Of a DNA stretch of 64,000 nt, positions 19,436 through 29,148 are shown piece by piece; within the stretch, counting starts at the first letter, position 1; each line of letters starts with the position of its first letter. Location: positions 496,001 through 560,000 of the forward strand of contig NC_089465.1 in NCBI RefSeq assembly GCF_029203305.1, given 5' to 3'. The notes under the pieces were generated by a model, which saw only the letters and a program-made list of their open reading frames with translations, did not search any database and was not told the DNA's origin. The translations under genes and the position numbers were made by a program. The DNA is from Yamadazyma tenuis. Its lineage: Eukaryota > Ascomycota > Pichiomycetes > Serinales > Debaryomycetaceae.

Positions 19436-21082
19436 CTAAAATCTACCCCTGTCTGCCACCAAACAAGATTTAACGACCGAAGCGATAGCAAGGACTTTCT
19501 CGTCATCAAGTTTTTTGCCTACGACTTGTAAGCAAACAGGTAACCCATCTTGCAACTCCGGGTCGTATGCCTTCTGGATGAGCATGTCAGTTTCATCAAA
19601 TGGCACATATCCAGTATTGACAGGGTCAAGAGTCTTTGAGGCAGTTGCCACAGGTAAAACAGCACATGGAGATTCAAGGAGGTTGAATGGACATGAATAA
19701 TTCATAGCGGCTGGACCTCCAGGCAAGAATGCTCCAGATGGCCAAACCGGGCATATAATCGCGTCGATTGGTCTGCCGGAATTCGTTAATCCGGCAGTTT
19801 CGCTCCAAAACTTGAGGAACTGCTGTTTGCACACGTACAGTTGGTTATCTACATCCCACCATTCGTTAACACTCAATGGTTGGTGACCAGGAGTGCTGGT
19901 TATAAGTGGTTTCACAGCTGGAACTATAGGTTCACCTGAAACTTTACATTCTTCGAAAACTTCACGTCCTTCATCAGCTTTGTAAACCCGGTCTGCAACC
20001 TCTATAATCTGCAAGCTCGGGAAATCTATCTCCACGACTTCATGTCCGTGGGCCTTTAAGGCTGCTGAAGTTTCATGCAATGCCCGTAAAAGTGGTGGAT
20101 GGGGCAAGATTTTCCCGTCGAACTTCCAGATGCCGATCACGAGTTTTGACATTTCAATTTCTCTGAACGGAATTGGCAACACTTTAGGATCGGTTTCCCA
20201 AAGACCCCCGTTAAGAACAAGCTTGGCAATATACTCAATATCTTGTAAAGATCTGGCCATAGGTCCAACTACCGAAGGAATAGCTCCTTGGCCGCTGTAA
20301 GAATTGGAAATCCTCAAGTATGAAAACCTATTTGTAGAAGGTTTCAAGGCATAAAGGCCTTGGAAAGAGGCTGGAATCCGAATACTACCTCCGAGGTCAG
20401 TTCCAAATCCCATGGGGGAACCACCGGCCGCAATGAGAGCTCCCTCTCCTCCAGAAGATCCTCCGCAAGTCAATTTATTGTTGAGCGAGTTAAAGGTGTA
20501 CCCGTTAACGTTGGAGACAGTCTCGGGAGCCATCATAGCCATGGGAACTGTAGTCTTGACATAGAAAACGGCACCTGCTTTCTCCAAAAATCCTGCTAAT
20601 AAGCTTATCTCAGTCTTTGGCTTCCCTGTTAAGGAAACATACCCCAACAGAGAATCTAATCCTGGAATGTCAAATTGGTCCTTAAGCGAAATTGGAACCC
20701 CATGCAACGGGCCAACTACCTTCCCATACTTCTTGTAATACTCATCAAGCTCTTGGGCTTTTTCCAATGCCTTGTCAACAAAGATTTCGCTGCAACAGTT
20801 TAAGATCTGGTGGACCAACATGGCTCTATGGCAGTAGGCTTCTGCTACCTGAACACTAGAGAGTTCTCCCAGACTAATTTTACTGATGAGAGACACCATT
20901 GTCAAGTTGACGATGCTCGTTTCTTCAGGATCAAGAATTGAGTCCAAATACTCTCTGGTGTTTGTATATCCTGCCGTTTCCATATCCTGCTTGAGAGAAC
21001 CGTTAACCCATTTGGCAGGAATACAGCTATTGCGAGCAGTTTGCTTTTGAAGAGCAATATCTTTCCACAGTTTGGCAGTCAT
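19436..21082 (-). CDS. Amidase (acetamidase/fatty-amide type, amidase-signature family)
   Basis: 548 codons from the ATG at 21082. The amidase signature is complete: the catalytic Lys lies in VPISLKDQF, the cis-Ser and Ser nucleophile in CGGSSGGEGALIAAGG and GTDLGGSIRIPASFQG. Length and the downstream YALKPSTNRFSY motif match fungal acetamidase/AMD2-type enzymes, which hydrolyse simple amides to carboxylate and ammonia so that they serve as nitrogen source. It is cytosolic, with no signal peptide. It is transcribed divergently from a urea-type permease across a 274-base promoter with GATA and CGG-heptad sites, and a Zn2Cys6 regulator follows the permease. This supports a nitrogen-scavenging role. 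Exact substrate unknown. Confidence 0.9.
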   Translation of the reverse strand: MTAKLWKDIALQKQTARNSCIPAKWVNGSLKQDMETAGYTNTREYLDSILDPEETSIVNLTMVSLISKISLGELSSVQVAEAYCHRAMLVHQILNCCSEIFVDKALEKAQELDEYYKKYGKVVGPLHGVPISLKDQFDIPGLDSLLGYVSLTGKPKTEISLLAGFLEKAGAVFYVKTTVPMAMMAPETVSNVNGYTFNSLNNKLTCGGSSGGEGALIAAGGSPMGFGTDLGGSIRIPASFQGLYALKPSTNRFSYLRISNSYSGQGAIPSVVGPMARSLQDIEYIAKLVLNGGLWETDPKVLPIPFREIEMSKLVIGIWKFDGKILPHPPLLRALHETSAALKAHGHEVVEIDFPSLQIIEVADRVYKADEGREVFEECKVSGEPIVPAVKPLITSTPGHQPLSVNEWWDVDNQLYVCKQQFLKFWSETAGLTNSGRPIDAIICPVWPSGAFLPGGPAAMNYSCPFNLLESPCAVLPVATASKTLDPVNTGYVPFDETDMLIQKAYDPELQDGLPVCLQVVGKKLDDEKVLAIASVVKSCLVADRGRF

Positions 21083-21115
21083 TGATAGTGGGCAGACATG
21101 ATTATTTGGGGGGGT

Positions 21116-21267
21116 CTTATCTTTTATCTATCAACCAACTCCCTATCGCCTGGCGGAGTAGGGATTGCGGAGTGCGGAGTGCGGATCTATGGGACTAGTT
21201 AAAAACCCAAGTTAAGGGATAGCGGAATGCGGAGTGCGGAACAAAAGTCTCGGATAAGAAAGATAAG
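21116..21267. promoter_or_regulatory. Shared amidase/permease promoter: GATA sites and phased CGG heptads
   Basis: Block 1 has CGG triplets starting at 21154, 21168, 21175 and 21182 (offsets 0, 14, 21, 28). Block 2 has them at 21223, 21230, 21237 and 21251 (offsets 0, 7, 14, 28). Most units read CGGAGTG or a one- or two-base variant. Zn2Cys6 proteins bind CGG, so these are probable sites for a cluster regulator, perhaps the one at 23492-25340. GATAAG occurs at 21253-21258 and 21262-21267, and its complement CTTATC at 21116-21121. GATAAG is the target of Gln3/Gat1/AreA-type activators of nitrogen-repressed genes. Confidence 0.65.
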
Positions 21268-21356
21268 ATTAGGTGCGACGATCACCGTTGTAAATGTAAA
21301 TCATTCCAATTATATATAATGTGCAAACTCTCATTATTTACAGAAATAAACCAAAT

Positions 21357-23354
21357 ATGGAACCAGTTCTTACTCAAGCCTACGGGTATGGATTTGCAGT
21401 CGGATTGGGTGCAGCGTTTGCTCTTTTGATGGGCTTTATTACTCGAGTTCTCTCGAAATACTTGGGACAAACCCAGAACTCTGAACGGTTTTCAACCGCT
21501 TCCAGAAGTGTCAAATCAGGTTTAATTGCTTCCAGTACAGTGTCAGCATGGACTTGGCCTGCAACGCTTCTTAGTTCAGGAGCCTGGTCTTATAGCCATG
21601 GTATTAGTGGTGGGTTTTTATACGGAATTGGAGGAACCTTTCAGATTACCCTCTTTTTGTTTTTGGCAATTCAGCTTAAGAAAAAAGCTCCTTCAGCCCA
21701 CACAGTATCGGAATGCTTCTACATCCGGTTTGGAAAAGCTGGACATTGGTGCTTTTTGGTGTACTGCATTTCTAATAACGTTATCAGTGCTGCTTGTATG
21801 CTTTTAGGTGGTTCGCAAGGTTTTGCGGCCACTACCGGAATGCATGTGGTAGCAGCTAGTTTCTTGTTACCCATGAATGTTGTGGCATACACGGCATTGG
21901 GAGGTTTGAAAGCTACATTTGTGTCCGATTGGATCCACACGGTTATTATTTTCGGGGTTTTACTTGCAACCTGTTACACCATCTACTGCTCATCTCCGCT
22001 CATTGGATCTCCAGGAAAGATGTACGATCTTTTACAGGAAGTACAGGCGGTTTTCCCGCTGGAGACCGGCCAAAGTTACCTTTCATTCCACGATAAGTCG
22101 ATGATCTTACTTGCTTGGTCTGTGGCCATTGGAGCTCTTAGTTCTGTCTTTGGAGACCCAGGGTACTCTCAGAGAGCCATTGCCGCAGACTCTTCCAGTG
22201 TGTTTGAAGGATACTTAATGGGCGGACTTTGCTGGTACATCATTCCTTTTGCCCTTGGGCTGTCCGGGGGTTTAGCTACCAGGGCTTTACTTACTAATCC
22301 CAAGTCGGTGACTTATCCCAATGCCTTAACACAAGAAGAGGTCAATTCGGGGTTGCCAGTGATCTACGCGATGACTTCTCTTTGGGGTAAAAGTGGTGCG
22401 GCGGCCGGACTTGTAACGTTGTTTATGTCAGTGACGTCGTCGACTTCTGCTGAGCTTATTGCGTTTTCCTCCGTATCCACTTACGACATCTACAGAACAT
22501 ACATCAATCCTAATGCTTCTGGAAAGCAGTTAGTTCGGATGGCTCATATGACTGTGTGTGGATTTGGGTTGTTCACAGCCGTATTGGCCACGGTCTTTAA
22601 CTACATTGGTGTCACCGTGGGATGGTTGATTAGTTTCTTGGGAATCATCTTGACTCCCTCAGTCAGTGCGGTAACATACACCTTATTTTGGCCCAAAATG
22701 ACCAAGTTATCGTTGGTTATCGGATGTCCGCTTGCAACGTTAACTGGGATTGCCGCCTGGATTGCAGGAACTTATTGCTATTCGAACGGAATCATCGACA
22801 AGGACACTCTCAATGGATCAACCGCAACTTTCATTGGAAACATCTCTGCGTTGATGAGTGCTGCTATCTACATTCCAGTTATCTCTTTCATTAAACTTGA
22901 CAAAGAACCCTTTGACATGAGCAAATTGAACAGTGAGATGACAGTGGGTGATGATGTCGATAAAGAGGGGAAGGAAGCGTTGATTGTCACCGAGAGCATT
23001 GACAAGCTTTTGAACAGGCAGTCTTTCTTGACAATATTGATCAACATCTTCCTCTTCTTCGGAATCTACATTGTTCTTTGTGTTTCGTTATACGGAATTA
23101 AGAAGGATTTCAGCAAGAGTTCGTTTGTAGGTCTTATGATTGTTATGTTGATATGGCTTGTGGTAGCTGCTGCATACATCATCGTCTACCCATTGTGGCA
23201 GGGAAGATTCTCGATTGCAAAATTGGTCAGACTTATGTTAGGAATGGACCATATGGTAGAGGAGAAATCGGAGGTAGAGGATCTTTCTCAGGGCGGGTCC
23301 CTTTCGGAGGCCCCCGACTCTGTGGTGGAGGTTGTGTATTCAGCTAAGAAATAA
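21357..23354 (+). CDS. DUR3: Urea/polyamine permease, sodium:solute symporter family (Dur3-like)
   Basis: 665 codons from the ATG at 21357; the frame is open earlier but only from a GTG. About 15 membrane spans. SSS-family signatures of fungal Dur3 are present: the FSTASRSVKSGLIASSTVSAWTWPATLL region at about residues 45-75, SNNVISAACMLLGG, VFGDPGYSQRAIAADSS, and SSTSAELIAFSSVSTYDIYRTYINP at about residues 360-390. Dur3 imports urea with protons and also polyamines. The nearest paralogue cannot be fixed here, so the symbol is by family. It is divergent from the amidase and 137 bases upstream of the Zn2Cys6 gene. Confidence 0.88.
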   Translation: MEPVLTQAYGYGFAVGLGAAFALLMGFITRVLSKYLGQTQNSERFSTASRSVKSGLIASSTVSAWTWPATLLSSGAWSYSHGISGGFLYGIGGTFQITLFLFLAIQLKKKAPSAHTVSECFYIRFGKAGHWCFLVYCISNNVISAACMLLGGSQGFAATTGMHVVAASFLLPMNVVAYTALGGLKATFVSDWIHTVIIFGVLLATCYTIYCSSPLIGSPGKMYDLLQEVQAVFPLETGQSYLSFHDKSMILLAWSVAIGALSSVFGDPGYSQRAIAADSSSVFEGYLMGGLCWYIIPFALGLSGGLATRALLTNPKSVTYPNALTQEEVNSGLPVIYAMTSLWGKSGAAAGLVTLFMSVTSSTSAELIAFSSVSTYDIYRTYINPNASGKQLVRMAHMTVCGFGLFTAVLATVFNYIGVTVGWLISFLGIILTPSVSAVTYTLFWPKMTKLSLVIGCPLATLTGIAAWIAGTYCYSNGIIDKDTLNGSTATFIGNISALMSAAIYIPVISFIKLDKEPFDMSKLNSEMTVGDDVDKEGKEALIVTESIDKLLNRQSFLTILINIFLFFGIYIVLCVSLYGIKKDFSKSSFVGLMIVMLIWLVVAAAYIIVYPLWQGRFSIAKLVRLMLGMDHMVEEKSEVEDLSQGGSLSEAPDSVVEVVYSAKK

Positions 23355-23491
23355 ATGTTTATATTTTTAATAAATGAGAGAGTTTTAGTAAATGACAGAA
23401 AACGATAAGCAGGTCCGGCCGGCCCAGTCGCGAGCCCTGGTCCACGGAGTTGAAGGTCGCGATTTCTGCAACCATTTTTGGCCCGATAAGC

Positions 23492-25340
23492 ATGGAACAA
23501 CTCAAGAAGAGACGGACACGGGTGTTGCGTGCCTGTGAAAACTGCCGACAGCGCAAGCGTAAATGTTCAGGAAAGGTCGTATGCAGTGAGTGTGCTAAAT
23601 ATGGTGACGTCTGTGTCATTAGATCGCATTTTAGTGCCGCAAGTTCTATTTCTACGTATGTCGATCAACAAACCAAACATCACTACCCTACTAACACCAC
23701 CCTCTAGACCCCAATCCGACAGCAAAGAACAGCTTGAAATCCCGGACTATTTGTCAGTAAGGGGCCAGAATGATGCACCCGAGTATTTTGGTCCCGCCAG
23801 TAACTATTCGTTTGTCAACCAGCTAAATCGTGTTTTACAACAACTCGACAATTCCAACGACGATGAGAACAAAGGGCTTGACCGGTTTGGGATGGGTCCC
23901 AGCGTACTCGATCAGTCCAATACAGACTTTTCAGTAGACGAAATCAGCACCGACACCATGAATAGACTCCTAGTTGCATTCCTCGAAACATGGTCAGTGA
24001 CATGTCCTATATTCGAAGCACCCCAATTGTTCAACTTAGCTTCACACACCTGGAAATCGCCTTCCAGCACCCCTAATGACCGTGCATTGCTCTACTTGGT
24101 TTTGGCTCTCGGAGCATCCACTTCTTACTTTGACGTTGATGAGAGCAATGCCGATGTTTTTCCATTGGCCAGAGGATTCTTCAACTTGGCCCTTCACGCG
24201 GTGCCTGGGATCTCGTCCCAGACTTCCTTTGAAGCCGTTCGAGTGGTGTTTTTGATGAGCTTGTGTGCATGTGCTTTGGGAGATACGGCATTGTCTTATG
24301 TCTACTCCGGTATAGCAGTGCGAATACTGTTGGCAATAGGACTCCACAAAAACAGCGTGGTGACCCGTTCGCCAGACTATGCCCATCGTCAGAGAGTATG
24401 GGTATCCATCTGGCAGTTCGAGCACTACTGGAGTTTTTGTGTGGGAAGACCCAGCAGTTTGGGTGAAAGCGTCACCGCACCCGAAGTGAAAAAAGAAGAC
24501 TTCACCTATTCTGGATATGGAGAGACCAACTCGTTCATCACTACGTCGGAGCATATGAAGCTCCGAGTGCAGTTTGCTACCTCGCTTACTAAAATCAACA
24601 TGGAGTTGTACAGCTCGAAGAACGATCTTTTGACGATTTTGAGCAAAGTGGAATACTTTTCCAGTGAAATCGATAATGCCTACTTCGCCAGCAGTGATAC
24701 GCAGATCACACAGGCAAAAATTGAGGATGGGGTAGAGTTTGTGAAGATTGAGCGTATCAGAGAGTGGTTTTGGATCAGAATCTACTATTTGTACATCAAG
24801 CTTATCATCTTCAGGCCCTTTCTCATATTCAGTGTGTATCTTACCAACACTAGTGCCGACGTGTCTCAGTCTATCAGGGACAAGATCAAGGCTGGTGCTG
24901 ATACTTGTGTGGAGGTGGCGATTGAGTTGTCGGACTTTATCATCAAGTTGAACAAGAAAGTTCGCATGTTGCAGCCAGTATTGTTCATCAGCAGCTATCT
25001 TGAGAGCACATCCACGGTATTATTATTTTACACCGTCAGTAGTCTTGCCAGTATCTCCGATGTGTTGGCCCGTCGGATATGGAATGCATTGCAAGTTACT
25101 CGAAGCTTTTTGAATGGTTCGTATGGCTACTATATTGGATCTCCCAAGATTATGGCTCGTGATGGACTTGAATCTTTACATGAGGTATTGACGAAAAAGG
25201 ACACCGATGACCGTAAAACTTACCTCGATAAGATCATGAGTGCAGTACTGGTGTCATCACCAACACCGCAGGAGTTTCAGGATGAGATGGGATTGGAGGC
25301 ATTTTGGATGCAAACTCTTGATTGGATCAGTTATTCGTGA
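23492..25340 (+). CDS. Zn2Cys6 transcription factor with a 52-nt intron (spliced)
   Basis: Exon 1 is 23492-23655 and exon 2 is 23708-25340, giving 598 residues. The Zn2Cys6 domain (CENCRQRKRKC...CSECAKYGDVC, residues about 17-43, spacing CX2CX6CX5CX2CX6C) lies in a different frame from the long downstream frame. Removing the 52-nt intron joins them in phase. The downstream part is a fungal transcription-factor middle-homology region: LETWSVTCPIFEA, GIAVRILLAIGLHK, RQRVWVSIWQFEHYWSFCVGRPSSL. Alone it would look like a zinc-less truncated protein. Sitting next to the amidase and permease whose promoter has phased CGG sites, it is the likely pathway regulator. Confidence 0.88.
23656..23707 (+). 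other. Spliceosomal intron in the Zn2Cys6 gene
   Basis: Donor GTATGT at 23656-23661, branch point TACTAAC at 23689-23695, acceptor TAG at 23705-23707. Length 52 nt (1 mod 3), exactly the shift needed to join the zinc-cluster frame with the downstream frame. The codon at the joint is AC|A (Thr). All three signals are perfect yeast consensus. Confidence 0.92.
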
Positions 25341-25522
25341 ATCAGCCAGATATGTTTCTGAGCAAAGAGGTGTATGGAGTGGGTACTTGGACTTGTATAA
25401 TTTCGTAATAAAATACAGAAGATTGGAAGAAAAGTGTTTTGATTTACAAACAGTGCTAGATGTGCACAAAGTTAAATACAATGCACTACTCTTCAACTCA
25501 TCAGCAAAATTGGAATATTTCT

Positions 25523-26446
25523 CTATAGCACCACAGCAAAGTTATTTCTGCTCCCCCCTCTATGTAGCTCAATCTTCTTCACCGATGTGGCAGAGGTCTT
25601 TCCGCTCCAGTCAAAAAGCCAGTAAGCCAATTTGTTCGACTCATGATAAAACCGTTCCTTGAGCCCAAGCACCTCCATAATCTCCTTGACTTTGTGGTAG
25701 TCCAAGTATCTTGAGTTTGACACACACGGCAATGGAATTACCAAAAATAACGCTGATAAGATGTTTTCACCCGGATCAACCAAGAACTTGGTAATACGAC
25801 GAAGCATATCACCCCGTTCCTTAGGCGTTGGCACGAAGTTCAACACTAAAGAGCAGGATACCAAGTTGAACTTCTCCCCGTGGTTGGCAGGAAGCGGCCG
25901 TTCCATAAAATCTTGTTGCAATATCAAATGGTGCTGGCTATTGAGATCGATGCGGACAACGGATTCAAATAATTTACTAGTGGAAATCAAGTTATCTGGA
26001 CTCAAGCAACCGATTTCTAGCGCCTTCCAATGTGGTTGTAGCTCATATGCCAGCTTGAGCCACTCCACCAACTTTTTAGACGAATCACTTCCTCTTTTGT
26101 TACTTTGTCCTTGCTGCGACGCTATTTGATATACTTCCAAACCGCCACTTTTGTGAATCTCGCCATCTATTTGCCCTAGAGTTCGAACTAACTCTGATTT
26201 GTTCATATGCTCGAGCTTGAACATCTCCGAATGAACCGTTTTCGTGCCATTGTCATATACTTGTTTGTGGTTTCCTTTTAGAACCGACTCGTAATTATCA
26301 TCCCATGCAAGTTTCTGGAGGATAATCGCTTTGTTTTTCAAGAGTACATGAAACCGTCGTATGAGCTTCCGTGTATGTTGTGGTTTCAATGATTTTGGCG
26401 CAAACTGCTTTTGCGTGATACTTCTGTTTCTCTTCAAGAGTCCCAT
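25523..26446 (-). CDS. BMT2: 25S rRNA adenine-N1 methyltransferase Bmt2
   Basis: 307 codons from the ATG at 26446. The N-terminus is basic (nucleolar type). The Rossmann methyltransferase core begins at KALEIGCLSPDNL (SAM-binding motif I, about residue 140), followed by VRIDLNSQ, QDFMERPLP and SCSLVLNFVPTPKERGDML, a set specific for Bmt2. The enzyme makes m1A in domain IV of 25S rRNA during 60S assembly. It is divergent from MAK5 across only 56 bases, and both act in 60S biogenesis, so the short shared promoter may co-regulate them. Confidence 0.86.
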   Translation of the reverse strand: MGLLKRNRSITQKQFAPKSLKPQHTRKLIRRFHVLLKNKAIILQKLAWDDNYESVLKGNHKQVYDNGTKTVHSEMFKLEHMNKSELVRTLGQIDGEIHKSGGLEVYQIASQQGQSNKRGSDSSKKLVEWLKLAYELQPHWKALEIGCLSPDNLISTSKLFESVVRIDLNSQHHLILQQDFMERPLPANHGEKFNLVSCSLVLNFVPTPKERGDMLRRITKFLVDPGENILSALFLVIPLPCVSNSRYLDYHKVKEIMEVLGLKERFYHESNKLAYWLFDWSGKTSATSVKKIELHRGGSRNNFAVVL

Positions 26447-26477
26447 CGAGGAGGAGCGAGGTTACTTTGGCGCGATC

Positions 26478-26494
26478 AAAAAATTTGAGATGAG
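26478..26494. promoter_or_regulatory. RRPE-like plus PAC-core element in the BMT2/MAK5 promoter
   Basis: AAAAAATTT at 26478-26486 followed by GATGAG at 26489-26494. RRPE (AAAAATTTT-type) and PAC (GATGAG core) together mark ribosome-biogenesis genes in yeasts. Both genes flanking this 56-base gap belong to that class. Short motifs, so moderate confidence. Confidence 0.5.
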
Positions 26495-26502
26495 CATCGA
26501 CT

Positions 26503-28932
26503 ATGGCACCGTTAAAGAAACAAAAGTCCAAGTACGCCAGGAAGCCCCGGGCGAGCTTGAAGAACCAAATGTTGAGAGAGTCCAGGGTTGTGAAGGCTGA
26601 CAGCTTAAAGTGGAAGCCTGTTGAGATCCCCGACAACTTAGATAATTATGAAGGACTCTATGGCTTGGAGGAGATTGATGGTGTGGATGTGGAAATTGTC
26701 AACGGTCAGGCCCAGTTTAAGGTCAAAGACGACAAGAAATTCCAAGATAAGCAGGAGAAGAAGAAGCAGAAGAATCAGAATTCAAAGGACAACAAGAGTC
26801 CTGATAATGATGAGTCTATGGAAATAGATGGAGATGAGACACAAATTGAGACAGAGGAAGAGGTAGAGGAAGAAGAGTTTACGGGTTTTGACGATGAAGT
26901 TGTGCAAGAACAACCTCAAACCGCTAATGAGCTCGATGAAGAGCTCGTCCAGAGCGCCTTTGACTTCAATGTCGAGTTGCCAGATGACAACATTAGTCTT
27001 CCTCACTGGAGTAGCCTTTCCCTCAGTGGGTATGCTTTAACTGGCCTAAACGAACTTAAGTTCACCTCACCCACACCCATCCAAAAGAAGTCCATTCCTT
27101 TGGGTTTGGAAGGTAGAGATATTATTGGTAAAGCTACTACGGGGTCTGGTAAAACTCTAGCATATGGAATTCCTATTCTTGAAAAGTACTTATCCAACTT
27201 AGAAACCATCAAAGCCAACCGCAAAAACGGCATCATCAACTCCCCAACGGGAATTGTGTTTGTGCCTACAAGAGAATTGGCCCACCAGGTGGTCGACCAT
27301 TTGAACAACATCTCCAAGTTCTATCCTCTACCCCCAAACGGAATTGTTAGCATCACCGGAGGTCTTTCGATTCAAAAGCAAGAAAGACTCTTGAAGTTCG
27401 GCCCTGGCCTTATAGTGGCCACTCCTGGACGGTTTTTGGAGTTATCGGAGAAAGACGAAGAGCTTTTGAAGAGATGGAGTTCTACGGACATTGTGGTTTT
27501 GGATGAGGCTGATAGACTTTTGCAAGACGGGCATTTTGACGAGTTCGAGAAGATTTTGGAGTTGTTCAAAAAGCACAGACCAGGAAACTTAGCCACCTGG
27601 AAGTGGCAGACATTGGTATTTAGTGCCACTTTTGCCAGAGAGTTGTTTGGGAAGTTGAGCAAGACCGTCAAGGCCAAGGATCAAACTGGGTTGATTGAAA
27701 ACGATGAAATTTTGAAGCTTTTGAACGAAAAGTTGCACTTTAAAGATAAACTGCCGGTATTGATCGATGCTAACCCCAAAGAAATTGTTTCTGGCCAAAT
27801 TGCCGAAGCTTTGGTCGAGTGTGGAGCCACCGAACGTGATTTGTACTTGTACTATTTCCTTTTGGTGTATAAAGGATCTACCTTGGTATTCGCCAATTCC
27901 ATTGACTCCGTGAAGCGGTTAGTTCCGTTTTTAAACTCGTTGAACATCCCAGCGTTTGCTATCCACTCCTCAATGATCCAGAAACAACGGATGAGATCTT
28001 TGGAACGGTTCAAGGAAGCTACTGCCAAAAACAGCATCTCGGTGTTGGTGGCTTCGGATGTGGCTGCCAGAGGTTTGGATATCCCCAATATCGACCATGT
28101 TGCCCACTACCACTTGCCACGATCGGCAGACGTTTATATCCACAGATCTGGAAGAACTGCCAGAGCTGGCAACGAAGGTGTTTCGGTGATGTTCTGTTCT
28201 CCCCAAGAAGCGTCTGGTCCTCTCAGAAAATTGAGGAAATTGGTAGCTTCCAATGCTACTCACACTAGACTCAACGTCCATAGCGACGTGAAGTTATTGC
28301 CTATTGAAGAAAACTTGGTGAGCCAAGTCAGACCCCGGGTTATGTTGGCTTCCAAATTGGCTAATGCTGCCATCTCCAATACATCATCCAAAAAGGAGAA
28401 TACATGGGTAAAACAAGCGGCTGAAGACTTGGGAATCGAAGATATGACCAACATTGACGACTTTCAAGACGATTTCATCAAGAAACAGAAGAAGAGAAAT
28501 GAGAGTAGAGCATTGACCAAAGATGAGTCGAAGGGTATACGATACGAGTTGAAACAGCTATTGAGTCAACCACTTCGGAAGTTGGCCAGAAGGTCATACT
28601 TGACGAGTGGATTGGAGAACTTGGCGCATATAATGGTTAGTGGGAAGACTCATAAAGATATTTTGGGACATCAGAATGTCAATGCGTTGGAAGATTTGAG
28701 GGGCAAGAAGCAGGTTAAGCCAAAGCCAAAGGAGAAGTCGGATGAGAAGACAAAGCAGACTAGACCACAAGCAAACAAGCCAGAGGAAAGCAAGAAACAT
28801 AAGCCCAAGAAATTCGACCTGAAAATGAAACTGAATAAACCAGACAAGATTATTAAACCCGGAAATCATAACCAACCGAATGGCAATATCAGGAAGAATG
28901 GTTCTATAAAGAGCAATACCAAAAAAAACTAG
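26503..28932 (+). CDS. MAK5: DEAD-box RNA helicase Mak5
   Basis: 809 codons from the ATG at 26503. After a basic and then acidic N-terminal extension (to about residue 160) comes the DEAD-box core: Q motif [20 protein letters not shown], motif I ATTGSGKT (about residue 210), PTRELAHQ, motif II DEAD at about residue 335, SAT, then [18 protein letters not shown] and [10 protein letters not shown]. Insertions in the core and the Lys-rich C-terminal tail match Mak5, a nucleolar helicase for early 60S pre-ribosomes. Convergent with SUP45 downstream. Confidence 0.93.
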   Translation: MAPLKKQKSKYARKPRASLKNQMLRESRVVKADSLKWKPVEIPDNLDNYEGLYGLEEIDGVDVEIVNGQAQFKVKDDKKFQDKQEKKKQKNQNSKDNKSPDNDESMEIDGDETQIETEEEVEEEEFTGFDDEVVQEQPQTANELDEELVQSAFDFNVELPDDNISLPHWSSLSLSGYALTGLNELKFTSPTPIQKKSIPLGLEGRDIIGKATTGSGKTLAYGIPILEKYLSNLETIKANRKNGIINSPTGIVFVPTRELAHQVVDHLNNISKFYPLPPNGIVSITGGLSIQKQERLLKFGPGLIVATPGRFLELSEKDEELLKRWSSTDIVVLDEADRLLQDGHFDEFEKILELFKKHRPGNLATWKWQTLVFSATFARELFGKLSKTVKAKDQTGLIENDEILKLLNEKLHFKDKLPVLIDANPKEIVSGQIAEALVECGATERDLYLYYFLLVYKGSTLVFANSIDSVKRLVPFLNSLNIPAFAIHSSMIQKQRMRSLERFKEATAKNSISVLVASDVAARGLDIPNIDHVAHYHLPRSADVYIHRSGRTARAGNEGVSVMFCSPQEASGPLRKLRKLVASNATHTRLNVHSDVKLLPIEENLVSQVRPRVMLASKLANAAISNTSSKKENTWVKQAAEDLGIEDMTNIDDFQDDFIKKQKKRNESRALTKDESKGIRYELKQLLSQPLRKLARRSYLTSGLENLAHIMVSGKTHKDILGHQNVNALEDLRGKKQVKPKPKEKSDEKTKQTRPQANKPEESKKHKPKKFDLKMKLNKPDKIIKPGNHNQPNGNIRKNGSIKSNTKKN

Positions 28933-29148
28933 TTCTATAAAGGGCAATAGCAGTAAAACTTAAATACACGAAAGGCCAAAAAAATAGTCTCGTAATCAGC
29001 TTGTAGAATACTGTCTACGCAATAGGACACCTTCAAAATGAGTTGTATATAAAGTACAATCTACTAAATGGGTGGTATATAGAAAACACCTTAGGCGAAT
29101 GAGTGCTATTCACCCATACTTGGGTCAATGCACTATCCCATTAGGCAT

